Shown here: in pieces, positions 1-10,592 of the stretch
Numbering within the stretch: position 1 is the first letter of the stretch
How the letters are laid out: each line of letters opens with the position of its first letter
Source of the DNA: Eurosta solidaginis
Lineage: Eukaryota > Arthropoda > Insecta > Diptera > Tephritidae
Assembly (NCBI RefSeq): GCF_040869045.1
Contig: NC_090323.1
Location: 152,850,426 to 152,914,425 of the forward strand
Direction of reading: 5' to 3'
DNA: 64,000 nt
Made by a program: the position numbers and the translations under genes
Notes under the pieces: generated by a model
What the model was told of the DNA's origin: nothing
What the model saw: the letters and a program-made list of their open reading frames with translations, nothing else
Databases searched by the model: none

Positions 1-560
1 ACACCAACATATGCTATATACGTAAGCATTCGTTGAAATTTGAAGCCTCTAGCTCTTAAAATAGGGCAGTAATTACGAATAGTTCCTTATCTGATATGGG
101 GGATATATACTATATATACGACCGATCTCATACATTTTTTCAGGCAACAATATGTGCAATATACGAAAGTATATGGTGAAGTTTGAAGCTTCAATCTGTT
201 AAATTGGGAAAGATATTACAAAAATCCTCTTTTTCTGAAAAATCGGTTGTATGGAGGATATATGCTATAGTGGTCCGATCCGGTCGGTTCCGACAAATGT
301 CTAATCGGACACCCAAATACACCTGCTCACCAAATTTTATCAAGATATCTCAAAAATTGAGGGACTAGTTTGCATACAAACAGACAGACGGACAGACGGA
401 CAGACGGACAGACGGACATGGCTAAATCAGCTCAGCTCTTCAACCTGATTATTTCGGTATACTTAATGGTGGGTCTATCTATTTTCCTTTAAGGACTTAC
501 AATTTTCGGTTTCGTGACGAAATTAATATACCATTTCATTTTCATGAAAGGTATAAATAT
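1..560 (+). repeat. Interspersed repeat with (GACGGACA)n tract, left-truncated by the window
   Basis: No gene is seen. The stretch contains an imperfect GACGGACA tetranucleotide tract at about 381-418. This follows text of the type 'caccaaattttatcaagatat', and similar phrasing recurs at 6330, 21815, 53215 and 63705 in the DINE-1-like elements described below. It does not carry the same ends as those elements, so it is either a different subfamily or a diverged copy cut by the window edge. The (GTCY)n-type tract and the neighbouring phrase suggest a DINE-1/Helentron-associated repeat. That is an inference; only the repeat content is directly visible. Confidence 0.4.
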
Positions 561-1170
561 GTGCATTTGCGATAACAAATACATACATACATAAAGACAC
601 ATTTGCATCATATATATTTATAAGTATAATACATGTGTTTTCATTCAAATGTTTGTTTTTTATTTGTTTAATGTGTGTATGTGAACGTTTGTTAAAACTA
701 CTTGTGCGCATGTATGTGTGTTTCTGATTTTTTTTGCCATAGACTTCAGTGTCAATTACTTATTCACTCATTCATGAACTTCTATTTACTGCTTTGGTCC
801 CAGAACACTTGCTTTTCTACAGTTCATTCTTTTATTGCAAACAGGGTGTTCAATACGGCATGCTCAACTAGAGATGGTTGGAAGTGTAAATAATTAATTG
901 AAATATCGCCGCTCTGGACATAACACTGCCACTCACCTCAAGCGCTCTTCGGGGCGATTGCAATTTTTGTTCTTTGAAACGAAGAAGTGAGAGAAAATTT
1001 TCATTCATTTGAATTAGTTTGTTTTTCATTTTACCACTTAATAGAAAAAAATCTAGCCCCGATCTGCCATCGAACTCTTGGTTTCCTCTTATCTCATTAT
1101 GCTCTATATACATACTTATATTGTGACTTGATATTCAGGAACCATCCTAAAGTTTTTAAAGACCACTGTT
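561..1170. other. Unassigned intergenic stretch
   Basis: AT-rich sequence with CATA-type short repeats near 585-600. No open frame resembles a known protein, and no terminal repeats are visible. Confidence 0.5.
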
Positions 1171-1200
1171 TTAATATTTGTATATGTATCTGTATCTGTA

Positions 1201-4144
1201 TTTTTGTTTTTTTTTTTTTTTTTTTTTTTGTTTTTGCGGGGAGGCCGAAAAATGCCAAATGCACCATAATTGCTGCCGTCGCCGCAACCGTGTGTCCGTA
1301 GACTAAAAAACAGCCCCGTTCTGGAACCGTCGCCCACCACGGCACCACTTTCGCATTACTTCAGGGTGGCGTTCCATATTTCTCATTTTTTAAGAGCCTA
1401 CTGTTGTCCCTGCGTCCAGGTTCCCGCTATTTGCTCTGAGTGTTCATTTAATCGTCACTGCTTCGCACGCGCATTTCTCTGCGCTCCCTCTCAGCATCCA
1501 TCAGGCGTGTCATTACTATAAATGCCATTTTGCTCACTGCAGTCCAGCACTCTTTCCTGTTGCACATATGTGATACTAAATTTCTCGTGGTAGGTTCCTC
1601 CCCAAAGACTCCATGCAAGGTGAGTCTTTCTTCGTGGAAACGGGGGCAGTGGAACATGACGTGTTCTGCATTTTCTAACTCCGTGGTACACATTGGGCAA
1701 TGAGGATCTTCCTCTATCCTACGCTTCCATAAATACTCTTTGAAACCGCCATGTCCACTCATTATCTGCGTGAGATGGTAGTTCAGTTCGCCGTGCTTCC
1801 GCTCATTCCATTGAGCTACGTTCCAAACTAGTGTGAAAGTCCAAAGCCCTTTACTCGAGGCCTCCAACCGTTCTTGCCACTTAGCTATTGTTTGTGTCCT
1901 TGCTCTTTGGTCGCTCGATATTAGTATTATACAGATCGGCCATTTCGCTCGCCAGTAAGTCCACTGGGATTTTCCGGGTTAGAACCAGGATGGCGTCGTC
2001 GGACACCGTCCGATAAGCACTTGCTATTCTTAAAGAAGCAAGTCGGTACGCTGCTAATATATATTTTTGATGGGTCTGTTTAGATCCATACCACACTGGT
2101 GCTGCGTATAGTATTATTGAGCTGGTTACTGTGGACAATAGCTGACGTGTAGCTTCGCTCGGACCACCAATGTTAGGCATTATTCGCATAAGTGATCCAT
2201 TAACTTTGGTAATTTTCTCCCCCACCGCTCTGAAGTGCTCTTTGAAAGTTAACTTAGAGTGAAAGTACACTCCTAAGTATTTTAAGGAATCCTTTGAGGT
2301 GATTTGGTGATCCCCGACAGTTAAGACTAACTCGTTCGCCGACCGTTTGGAGCTTACTAATACCACTTCCGTCTTTTGGCTAGCAAACTCCAGTCCCGTA
2401 TTGGTCAGCCATTCCTTTATTCTTGCTACGGCGTCACTACATAATGCTTGAAGCAGGTCCAGTTTCTTGGCCACTACTACCACTGCAATATCATCAGCAT
2501 ATCCCACAATTTGCGTGTTTTCTGGTAAATCAATCTTTATCACCCCGTCATACATTACATTCCAAAGCGCTGGACCGAGAACAGATCCCTGTGGGACACC
2601 TCCTGTGATTTTGTACTCTTTAGCTCCTTGATCCGTGTCAAAAAGAAGTACTCTGTCTTTAAGATAGCTACCTATAATTCTGCGTAAGTAAGCTGGAGTG
2701 CCGAAGCTTTGCAGCGCTGCCATTATCTGCATCCAGTTCGCAGTGTTAAAAGCATTCTTGATGTCCAACATAATCAGTGCACAGAACTTCCTTTTATTTT
2801 GGCCTCCAGAGATAGCTTCTCTAGCTATATTGACGACTGTTTGTATTGCATCTACGGTGGATCTTGATTTGCGAAATCCATATTGACTATTCGATAAGCC
2901 ACCTGGTCTTTCTAGAGTCAGCTGTAGGCGCTCACTAATTATACGCTCGAAAATCTTCCCTAGGGAATCCAGCATACAAAGTGGCCTATATGAGGATGGT
3001 TGGTCCGGCTGTTTACCACGTTTCAGCAATAGGACAAGTCTTTGTCGTTTCCACGGGCGAGGGAACACGCCTTCTTGCATACAGGCATTAAAAAGATCAG
3101 TAAATAATGTAGCCCTAGTTGTAATCGCGGCTTTAAGGGCTATGTTTGGTACTTCGTCGGGTCCTGGGGATTTGTTATCAGCAACTCTTTTTGCAGCGTC
3201 CAGCACCTCTTGCTCTGTAATTTGCGGAATTTCCGTACTTTCTAGATCCTCGCTTGGATAAGTCCAGCGATCTTGCGCCGGGAAAAGTGTTTCAACAATA
3301 ATATTCATCAGTATCGGGCACGTAGGTTGCTGTGATATCGGTCCTTTAACTTTGGCCATCACAGTTCTGTAGGGTGATCCCCAAGGATCTAGGTCGACAT
3401 TATCCAGCAGTTCCCTAAAGCATAACTTCTTGCTCTTTTTTATGGCATTTTTAAGTGCCTTTCTTTGTGCGACATAGGTGCTGTGTAGCTCTGCATATCG
3501 TGGTGATGAGCGTGCCCTCTGCGCTGTTCTTCGTGCTTTGTGGCATTTTCTACGCTCTTCCGCAATTTCGTCATTCCACCAATATACCGGAGTGCGCTGT
3601 GCTTTTCCGCGACTTCTGGGCATGGCAGCATCACATGCCATACATAGCAACTTAGTGATTTGAACCGACTGGTCTTCCGCATGCGATTCTCGTACTATGG
3701 CGTCCTTCCAGATAATGTCAAATATTTGTGGGTCGAAAAGGTGCTGTTTCCATTTCCTACTTTGTCGATGTCTTGCTGCTACCGTTCGTGGAGTTTCGAG
3801 CAGCTCTACGCTAATAGCTTTATGGTCGCTGTGTGTGTAGACGTTGCTTATGGACCATTTTGCTCGTCTTGCTATTTCGCTGCTAGCGAAGGTGAGATCA
3901 ATAATGGATCGTCTGGTACCTGTATCGAAGGTATATATCCCTGGTTCATTTAGGAGTTCTAGCCTCAAAGAAGTAAGACTTTCGAGGAGAACTCTCCCTC
4001 TTTCGTTGGTTCGTCTACTTCCCCACACAGATGACCATGCATTGAAGTCTCCACACACTAAAAGCGGGTGTTTACCTCGTGCTTCAATGGTGATCCCGTA
4101 TGTCATATCTTCGAACTCGGCGATGGTCATGCTCGGAGGGGCAT
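1201..4144 (-). mobile_element. R1-clade non-LTR retrotransposon, copy A, 5'-truncated
   Basis: The element lies on the minus strand. Its 3' poly(A) tail appears as the T-rich run at about 1201-1235, preceded on the element strand by the same 3' UTR as copy B (8445-13867). The 5' end is truncated inside the endonuclease part of ORF2 at about 4141-4144, where identity to copy B stops and a TATCTG-type microsatellite begins. The same hexanucleotide also occurs just left of the tail (about 1175-1198), so this copy sits within the microsatellite. Proteins of copies A and B differ at only about a dozen positions over some 740 residues, so the family moved recently. The clade call rests on the endonuclease, reverse transcriptase (RT) and C-terminal CCHC layout without RNase H. 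Confidence 0.9.
1448..4130 (-). pseudogene. ORF2 remnant of R1-clade retrotransposon (endonuclease C-part, reverse transcriptase, CCHC), frameshifted
   Basis: A long frame of about 749 codons (1881-4130) begins inside the endonuclease domain (GDFNAW, then SDHKAISVELLE). It contains the RT core with GFRKSRST, the first catalytic Asp in LIMLDIKNAF, GVPQGSVLGP and YADDIAVVV. The C-terminal part (1448-1867) is in another frame and carries CPMC...H...C, a cysteine-histidine knuckle typical of R1-group ORF2. The frame change is explained by absence of 17 bases at about 1909-1912 that copy B has at the equivalent place. The RT core is intact, unlike in copy B, but the 5' truncation removes ORF1 and the start of ORF2, so the copy cannot be autonomous. 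Confidence 0.9.
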
Positions 4145-4475
4145 CAGTATCTGCATCTGCATCTGTATCTGTATCTGTATCTGTATCTGTATCTATATGT
4201 GTATATGTATCTGTATCTGTATCTAAATCTGTATCTGTATCTGTATATGTATCTTTATCTGAATTTGTATATGGATCTGTATCTGTATCTGTATCTTTTT
4301 TTTTAATGCATCTGAATCTGTATCTGTATCTGTATCTGCATCTGTATCTGTGTCTGTATCTGTATATGTATCTAAATCTGTATCTGTATCTGTATATGTA
4401 TTTGTATCTGTATCTGTATCTGCATCTGTGTCTGTATCTGTATCTGTATCTGTATATAAATCTGTATCAGTATGT
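4145..4475. repeat. (TATCTG)n hexanucleotide microsatellite
   Basis: About 330 bases of imperfect TATCTG units, with TATATG, CATCTG and TGTCTG variants. It abuts the truncated end of copy A on its left, and a matching short tract lies beyond the tail of copy A. A further block of the same unit appears at 5071-5133. The open frames here are only readings of the repeat. Confidence 0.95.
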
Positions 4476-4487
4476 GTACTTTTACCT

Positions 4488-5070
4488 CCCTGAAAAAAAT
4501 CGTGGGATTTATCCCTAAGGAGAGCGGTCTGCGATTGATCTCTTTTGTCCACATTGGGATATAATTTATCCCCTCTAGTCCCTTTTGGGTATATCTGGGA
4601 TCAGTCAGTTTGAAATTTATGTAGCCAATTGAAAAAGCAAACAGCGGAGCTCTATACCGAACCTAAAATACTAGGACCATATCTTCCATTATAGTAATAT
4701 TTGTTTTGTTTTTATTATTCTACAACACTAATATGAAAAAATTGAAGAATATTATATTAGAGTTTAAAAAATTATAAAATCCGTAAGAACAAAAAGGATC
4801 TGTCCGACAGTACCCGCAGGTGTACAAATAGGACACGAGGAACAGCACGCGTAGGGGAATAACGGAGACAAAACCCGTCAGAATATAAAGAGGAACAGTC
4901 CGACACTACTTGCTCAGGCATAAAAAGGTACAATTGGTCTCTCCATAGGACATGCTCAATCAAAAAGGGATCACTCCAACCCATATAAAGATATCAGAAC
5001 TGGCTATAGTCGCATATTCCTTTGCGACTCGTCTCGGATTCATCCTAGATTAATCGCATTTTTTGCAGGG
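4488..5070. mobile_element. Putative MITE splitting the TATCTG microsatellite
   Basis: The two ends form imperfect inverted repeats: CCCTGAAAAAAATCG at 4488-4502 and, on the other strand, CCCTGCAAAAAATGCG at 5055-5070. The hexanucleotide repeat is present on both outer sides, as expected for an insertion into it. Internally, a motif around GTCCGACA is repeated (about 4802 and 4899). No transposase is encoded and no clear target-site duplication was found, so the superfamily is unassigned. Confidence 0.4.
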
Positions 5071-5133
5071 CTGTATCTGTGTCTGTTTCTGTATCTGCAT
5101 CTGTGGTTGTATCTGAATCTGTGCCTGTGTCTT
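5071..5133. repeat. Distal block of the TATCTG microsatellite
   Basis: Same hexanucleotide family as 4145-4475, resuming immediately after the inverted-repeat element. Confidence 0.85.
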
Positions 5134-6131
5134 TAGTTTTATAGAATTCGGTAAAGGACCTAATAATCCTGACAAAATCCAGATATATTTGATGTAATAA
5201 AAAAACCTATATCGAAGTTGTGTCCCATCCGCGGCAATCGGTTGTATATACAGGCCCGACTCGGAATTTTTCCCGACCAAGGGCAGTAATTTCAGTGTAA
5301 CCCCATTTAATTTTTTTGCTCCGGGATCGTGTTGAACCTAACGTCGGCCCAGAGAATTGGTTTTGCAGCCTGTGTCGGAAACGATCTTTTTTTAGATGGT
5401 CACACTTATTTCATTATGTCAAGTGCAAAGGATGGTTGCTTGAGCAGGTTGTTCTGGGCTAGATTCCAACACTTGATTACCCCGTAATTTATTTGAAACG
5501 TGTATGGCACCTTTGCTGCTTCCGCCCCAAGGCGCCTCCAAGTTTACACATTAGCGCCTTTGCCGCCAGCAAGTTAAAATAAGTAACAGCGTCACGCTCA
5601 CACGCTATTAACTACGTAGCATGTCTCGGAGCCCCCGCCCCCCTCACCTTCCCGGCACAAGCACACGTGTAGGCAAAAAGAACAGACTCCTAGTCCCTGT
5701 CATTATGTGCATCGTTTGCCAGTACAGAATATTTACGGATGAAATTATCTTCGGTTGGAATTTAGTCGTATATGGATGATGTATTTGTTTTTTGTTTTTT
5801 TGTCGACAGCGACGTGCAAATATTCCTAGTGTATTTCTGCCATGAAAAGTTGGAAGAGAGACCGAGCCTCTTAATCTCCAAATTTTTATTTTGTAGACCT
5901 TACTTAAATCACTTTTAAGGATGTGCACTCTATCATAAGATTCACGCAGCAATCCTGGATCTAATGTGTAACCCTGTACATGCAGGCACTATAGTCAGCT
6001 CATTCATACACTCACATTCTACCAAAAACATATTTTTATGCTTTTACACTTTCAACGCGATTCTGCTCCCCAATCGTGGTCTTATCCTTTTTTACATCAC
6101 CCATCCTTTGTTTCAATGTCATTTTCTTTTT
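5134..6131. other. Unassigned intergenic stretch
   Basis: No protein similarity, terminal repeats or RNA gene recognised. It includes a GC-richer patch near 5620-5660. Confidence 0.5.
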
Positions 6132-6908
6132 TATACTCAGTTGAGCAGAGCTCACAGAGTATATTAACTTTGATTGGATAACGGTTGGTTGTACAGGTAT
6201 AAAGGAATCGAGATAGATATAGACTTCCATATATCAAAATCATCAGTATCGAAAAAAAATTCGATTGAGCCATGTCCGTCCGTCCGTCTGCCCGTTAACA
6301 CGATAACTTGAGTAAATTTTGAGGTATCTTGATGAAATTTGGTACGTAGGTTCCTGGGCACTCATCTCAGATCGCTATTTAAAATGAACGATATCGGACA
6401 ATAACCACGCCCACTTTTTCGATATCGAAAATTTCGAAAAACGAAAAAGTGCGATAATTCATTACCAAATACGGGTTAAGCGATGAAACTTGGTAGGTGA
6501 GTTGAACTTATGACGTAGAATAGAAAACTAGTAAAATTTTGGACAATGGGCGTGGCACCGGCCACTTTTAAAAGAAGGTAATTTAGATGTTTTGCAAGCT
6601 GTAATTTGGCAGTCGTTGAAGATATCATGATGAAATTTGGCAGGAACGTTATTCTTAATACTATATGTCTGCTTAATAAAAATTAGCAAAATCGGAGAAC
6701 GACCACGCCCACTTTTAAAAATTTTTTTTTTTTTAATTCAAATTTTAAAAGAAAAGTTAATATCTTTATAGTATATAAGTAAATTATGTCAACATTCAAC
6801 TCCAGTAATGATATGGTGCAACAAAATACAAAAATAAAAGAAAATTTCAAAATGGGCGTGGCTCCGCCCTTTTTCATTTAATTCCTCTAGGATACTTTTA
6901 ATGCCATA

Positions 6909-7799
6909 GGATAGGATAGGATAGGTTAGGTGGTAGCTGCCCTGATAAGGATAGCTCACTTGGACAACACGAAGGTCCGTTGTGATACCACATACACCAA
7001 AAATAACGGTGACTTAGATCTAGCTACTTAGAGAATCGTTGGGTAGCAACGATAAAGCTCCGAATGATACCGATCTCAACTTTGGATATATCTTCGGGAG
7101 ATCCAAGTGAGTCGCGACCGAAGTACTTTCGCCTAGTTCTGGCAAAAGCTGGACAATCAAGCATAAAGTGATTTGGTGATTCCACCTCATCATCCTCCAT
7201 ACAGCTGCAGCAGGATGGAGTTTCCAGTATATTGAGACGTACCGCATGGATACCCATGGGACAGTGCCCCGTCAAAACCCCAATGACCATTGATAGGTGA
7301 GCCTTAGTGAACCCAATTATTTCAGCAGACCTCCTGCCATCCCCTTTTGGCCAGAAAGATCTTGCTACTCTGCAAGACGTGGTATCCGCCCAACGTTTGC
7401 TGAGCTGATTCGAGGCCCAGCTATGGAGGAGCAATCCACAGGTGGCCAGCGGGATCCCGAAATCCCTACAGCCATCTTCATCCGGTTCAGTTGTACCGAT
7501 GCGGGCTAAGAGATCCGCTTGACAGTTACCTGGGATATCACTATGGCCCGGGACCCAGATAATCTTAATTGTAAAATAATTCGATGCAATCGCAAGCGAG
7601 GTCAGGCACTCCCAGACCACCCTCGATCGCACTGTAGTTGAGCTCAAGGCCTTGATAGCCGCTTGGCTATCAGAGTAGATGTTAAATTCCCTAACCGTGA
7701 TAGCACTGGATAGCATTCCATCCACCGCATCCTTAATCGCAGCAATTTCCGCTTGGAATACACTGCAGTGATCAGCCAACTTAAACTTGCGGCTTAAAT
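6909..7799 (-). mobile_element. 5'-truncated RNase H-bearing non-LTR retrotransposon nested in DINE-1-like copy 1
   Basis: The insertion is bounded by a 13-bp target-site duplication, TTTTAATGCCATA, at 6896-6908 and 7800-7812. The uninterrupted site can be read in DINE-like copy 3 at about 53788-53800. On the minus strand the element ends in a short (CTATC)n tail (6905-6935 on the plus strand as TAGGA repeats), not poly(A). Microsatellite-like tails and a C-terminal RNase H are known in the LOA/I group of non-LTR elements. The assignment to that group is inference. Confidence 0.85.
7024..7799 (-). pseudogene. RNase H and C-terminal zinc-knuckle region of non-LTR retrotransposon ORF2, 5'-truncated
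   Basis: About 258 codons remain. The RNase H fold is recognised from FQAEIAAIKDAVDG (second acidic residue), YSDSQAAIKAL (third Asp) and WVPGHSDIPGNCQADLLAR (conserved His and last Asp). The first RNase H aspartate and all of the RT lie upstream of the truncation and are absent. A CCSC...H...DC cluster near the C-terminus is the usual terminal cysteine-histidine motif. RNase H removes RNA from RNA-DNA hybrids during reverse transcription. The open frame runs on into the surrounding DINE-like repeat as far as 7938, so its apparent N-terminus is not part of the element. Confidence 0.85.
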
Positions 7800-9161
7800 T
7801 TTTAATGCCATAAGTCGAACAAAAATTTACCAATCCTTGTGAAATTTGGCAGAGGCTTAGATTCCCGTTTTCGGGATATATACCGTTTTCTGTGAAAAAG
7901 GGCGAAATCGGTTGAAGCCACGCCCAGTTTTTATACACAGTCGACCGTCTGTCCTTCCGCTCGGCCGTTAATGCGATAACTTGAGCAAAAATCGATATAT
8001 CTTTACTAAATTCACTTCACGTACTTATCTGAACTCACTTTGTATTGGTGTAAAAAATGGCCGAAATCCGACTATGACCCGCCCACTTTTTCGATATCGA
8101 AAATTACGAAAAACGAAAAAAATGTCATAATTATATACCAAATACGAAAAAAGGGATGAAACATGGTAATTGTATTGGTCTATGGACGCAAAATATAACT
8201 TTAGAAAAAAACTTGGTAAAATTGGTGTGACACCTACCATATAAAGTAGAAGAAAATGAAAAAGTTTGGCAGGGCGAAATCAAAAGCCCTTGGAATCTTG
8301 GAAGGAATACTGTTCGTGGTATTACATATATAAATAAATTAGCGGTACCCGACAGGTGATGTTCTGGATCACCCTGGTCACCCGTCATTAATACCTTTAA
8401 TTTGATACCCATATCGTACAAACACATTCTAGACTCACCCCTGGGGCTGAGCTCAGGCCAAGGGGGTCACTGCTGGCGGACAGTGAACGGCCTATTAATT
8501 AGGTTAGCTGCGAATATCAAATAAGCAGCCCTCGACCAAGAGCGGCTGGTGAGGAGGGTTTGGCTTAAAAGGCCTAAAGCACCCTGAGAACCTCCAGTGA
8601 CAGGGCGAGTAGATGCCGCCCTGAATTAAGCATCCACAGCCTAGTGCGGGGTTGCTTCGAGGGAATACCTACCCAAGATATGGAGGCAACTATACGACGT
8701 GGGATACACACTCAGGAAGGTAAAGAGGTAAATTATTTGTAAATTTAAGGTGATTGTCACATTAAGACTGAGCCCAGTAAGGTCTTAATTAAGGTATACT
8801 GGAATCAACGACTCGGATATGTTTGTTAAGGGCTGGCGAATGTGGCATTCGGAAATCTCAGTACACGGCTTGACACACCGTCGAAATGCCTTTCCGGTTA
8901 ATGTCCCATTCGTCTCCGTCCCGTTAAAACCTTGGCAGGCCTTGGGGTACGTTCAAAGTCCGTCATCATTAAGTTGGTGGTGCAGGTTCGGTTGAGATCC
9001 TCCCGATTAATACTGATCTGGCTCTGAACGCAGTCTTCATGAGGGACTGCGTCAACCTTCACGTGGCCTCCCTGCCTTCGCATAGACAACCACGGGATCT
9101 ATATAGGTAACTGCACACTCGGACCAAGATAGCGGCCTCAAGTGGGGACCCAATTAAATAA

Positions 9162-10592
9162 ATGATGAGCAACAACAATACTAAAATAAAAAACCAAACA
9201 CAGGAGAATGAAATGGCGTTCAATCCATTTGTAGGAAGGAAGCTAGCTCGCTCTCCAGAAGGGCGTGGCCCATCGGCTGGGGGCCTTAACATTTCGTCGC
9301 AAGTGGTAACGAAACCCAAAGGAGCGGAGGCCGAAAGCAAGCAAGGAGCGTTGTCGCCGGGTGCTACACCGAAGCTTTGTAAAAAGAACTCCGACAGCTA
9401 GGCTCAAACGGGCACACCATTATTAAGTGAGCTAATTAAGCAGGCGTCAGCTGCGTTAAATCAGCAAAACCCCCCTGGAGAGAAAAAGATGACCAAGCTA
9501 GGCAAGGCGATTGAGGACTTGATGCAGTTCTTCATAGGGCGTAATAATATACACGCGGAAATCAAGCGCTTGGCCTCCGTAATAAAAGTGCTGTACATCG
9601 AGTCGGCCGTAGAGGTAAAGAATTTAGAACATAAATTGCGTGGAAGCGAATGCGCCAAGGATAGAAGTCCATCACCCCCAGGAAAGCGACCGAGGAATAA
9701 TTCGTACTCGACCAAGGAGAACAACGTGGTAAAACCCACTACTACTCTAAAAGATGTCTTACCAGGGCACGTGGGTGGACACAAACGACGGCAAGAAACG
9801 CAAGAGAAGACGGAGCGGAAAGAGGAAACTGCAGCCCAAAAGACGGGAGAGTGGCAGTTAGCCAAAAAAGAGCAAGAAAAAATCACTTAAGGCTAGGCCG
9901 GATGCAATCATCATTTCCAAGGCGGGGATGCGACGTACGCCGACATATTGCGTAAAGTGAGAAGATGCGACGAATTAAAATCCCTGGGTGATGACGTCAA
10001 AACGATTAGAAGAACGGCGAAAGGAGAGCTGTTACTAGAGCTGAAAAAATCGGAAGATGGGAAAACAAGCGCGTACCAAGCAGAAATTGAAGCGGTACTA
10101 AAGGACTCAGCTAAAGTTATAACAAAGTCCCAAATGGTCACGCTACAGTGCAGAGATCTCGATGAGATTACTACGCCCGAGGAGATTTGCAACGCCCTCC
10201 ACCAGCAATGCAACATCAAACTTCCAGATGTGGCTGCCATAAAAAGCATACGCACAGGGTACAGTGGCACGAAGTCGGCACTTATAAGCCTTACAGCGGA
10301 TGATGCCAAGGCGGTTCTTAATACGCAAAGAATCCGGGTAGGATGGGTTTCCTGCCGAATTAGAGAGCTCAAGCAAGAAAAACGCTGTTATAGGTGCTGG
10401 GGCTACGGGCATATAGCTCAGAAATGTAAGGAGACTGTAGATAGGTCTAGCCTATGCAGGAAATGCGGCCAGGAAGGTCATAAGGCTGCAAGTTGCGAAA
10501 ATGCACCGAAATGCGCGCTATGTGGGGGACAACATTCAGCAGGCAGTTTTAAATGCCCACAACGAGAGGGCAGCAAAATGCCTGTCTCATGA
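9162..10592 (+). pseudogene. ORF1 (Gag-like, triple CCHC) of R1-clade copy B
   Basis: ORF1 products bind element RNA in the ribonucleoprotein particle. One frame from the ATG at 9162 covers most of the protein. The C-terminal third has three zinc knuckles: CYRCWGYGHIAQKC, CRKCGQEGHKAASC and CALCGGQHSAGSFKC, at about 10386-10554. Breaks: an in-frame TAG at 9399-9401; a frame change in an A6 run at about 9877-9882, which leads to the TAA at 9888; and a compensating change near the G run at about 9922-9928. The first part is basic and hydrophilic with a short helical segment around 9500-9620. The stop at 10592 overlaps the ORF2 start by 40 bases, the usual arrangement for this group. Confidence 0.87.

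Noticed and set aside
3440..3953. Plus-strand and alternate frames over the RT of copy A, and mirror frames at 10846-11552
   Set aside because: Shadows of the ORF2 coding sequence in other frames; the same shadows occur in both copies.
4223..4554. Open frames rich in Asp-Thr or Tyr-Leu
   Set aside because: They are translations of the TATCTG microsatellite.
7800..7938. N-terminal extension of the RNase H frame
   Set aside because: It reads through into the surrounding DINE-like repeat beyond the target-site duplication.
8445..9161. Host gene exon in the region before ORF1 of copy B
   Set aside because: It lies between the target-site duplication and ORF1, so it is the element's own leader.
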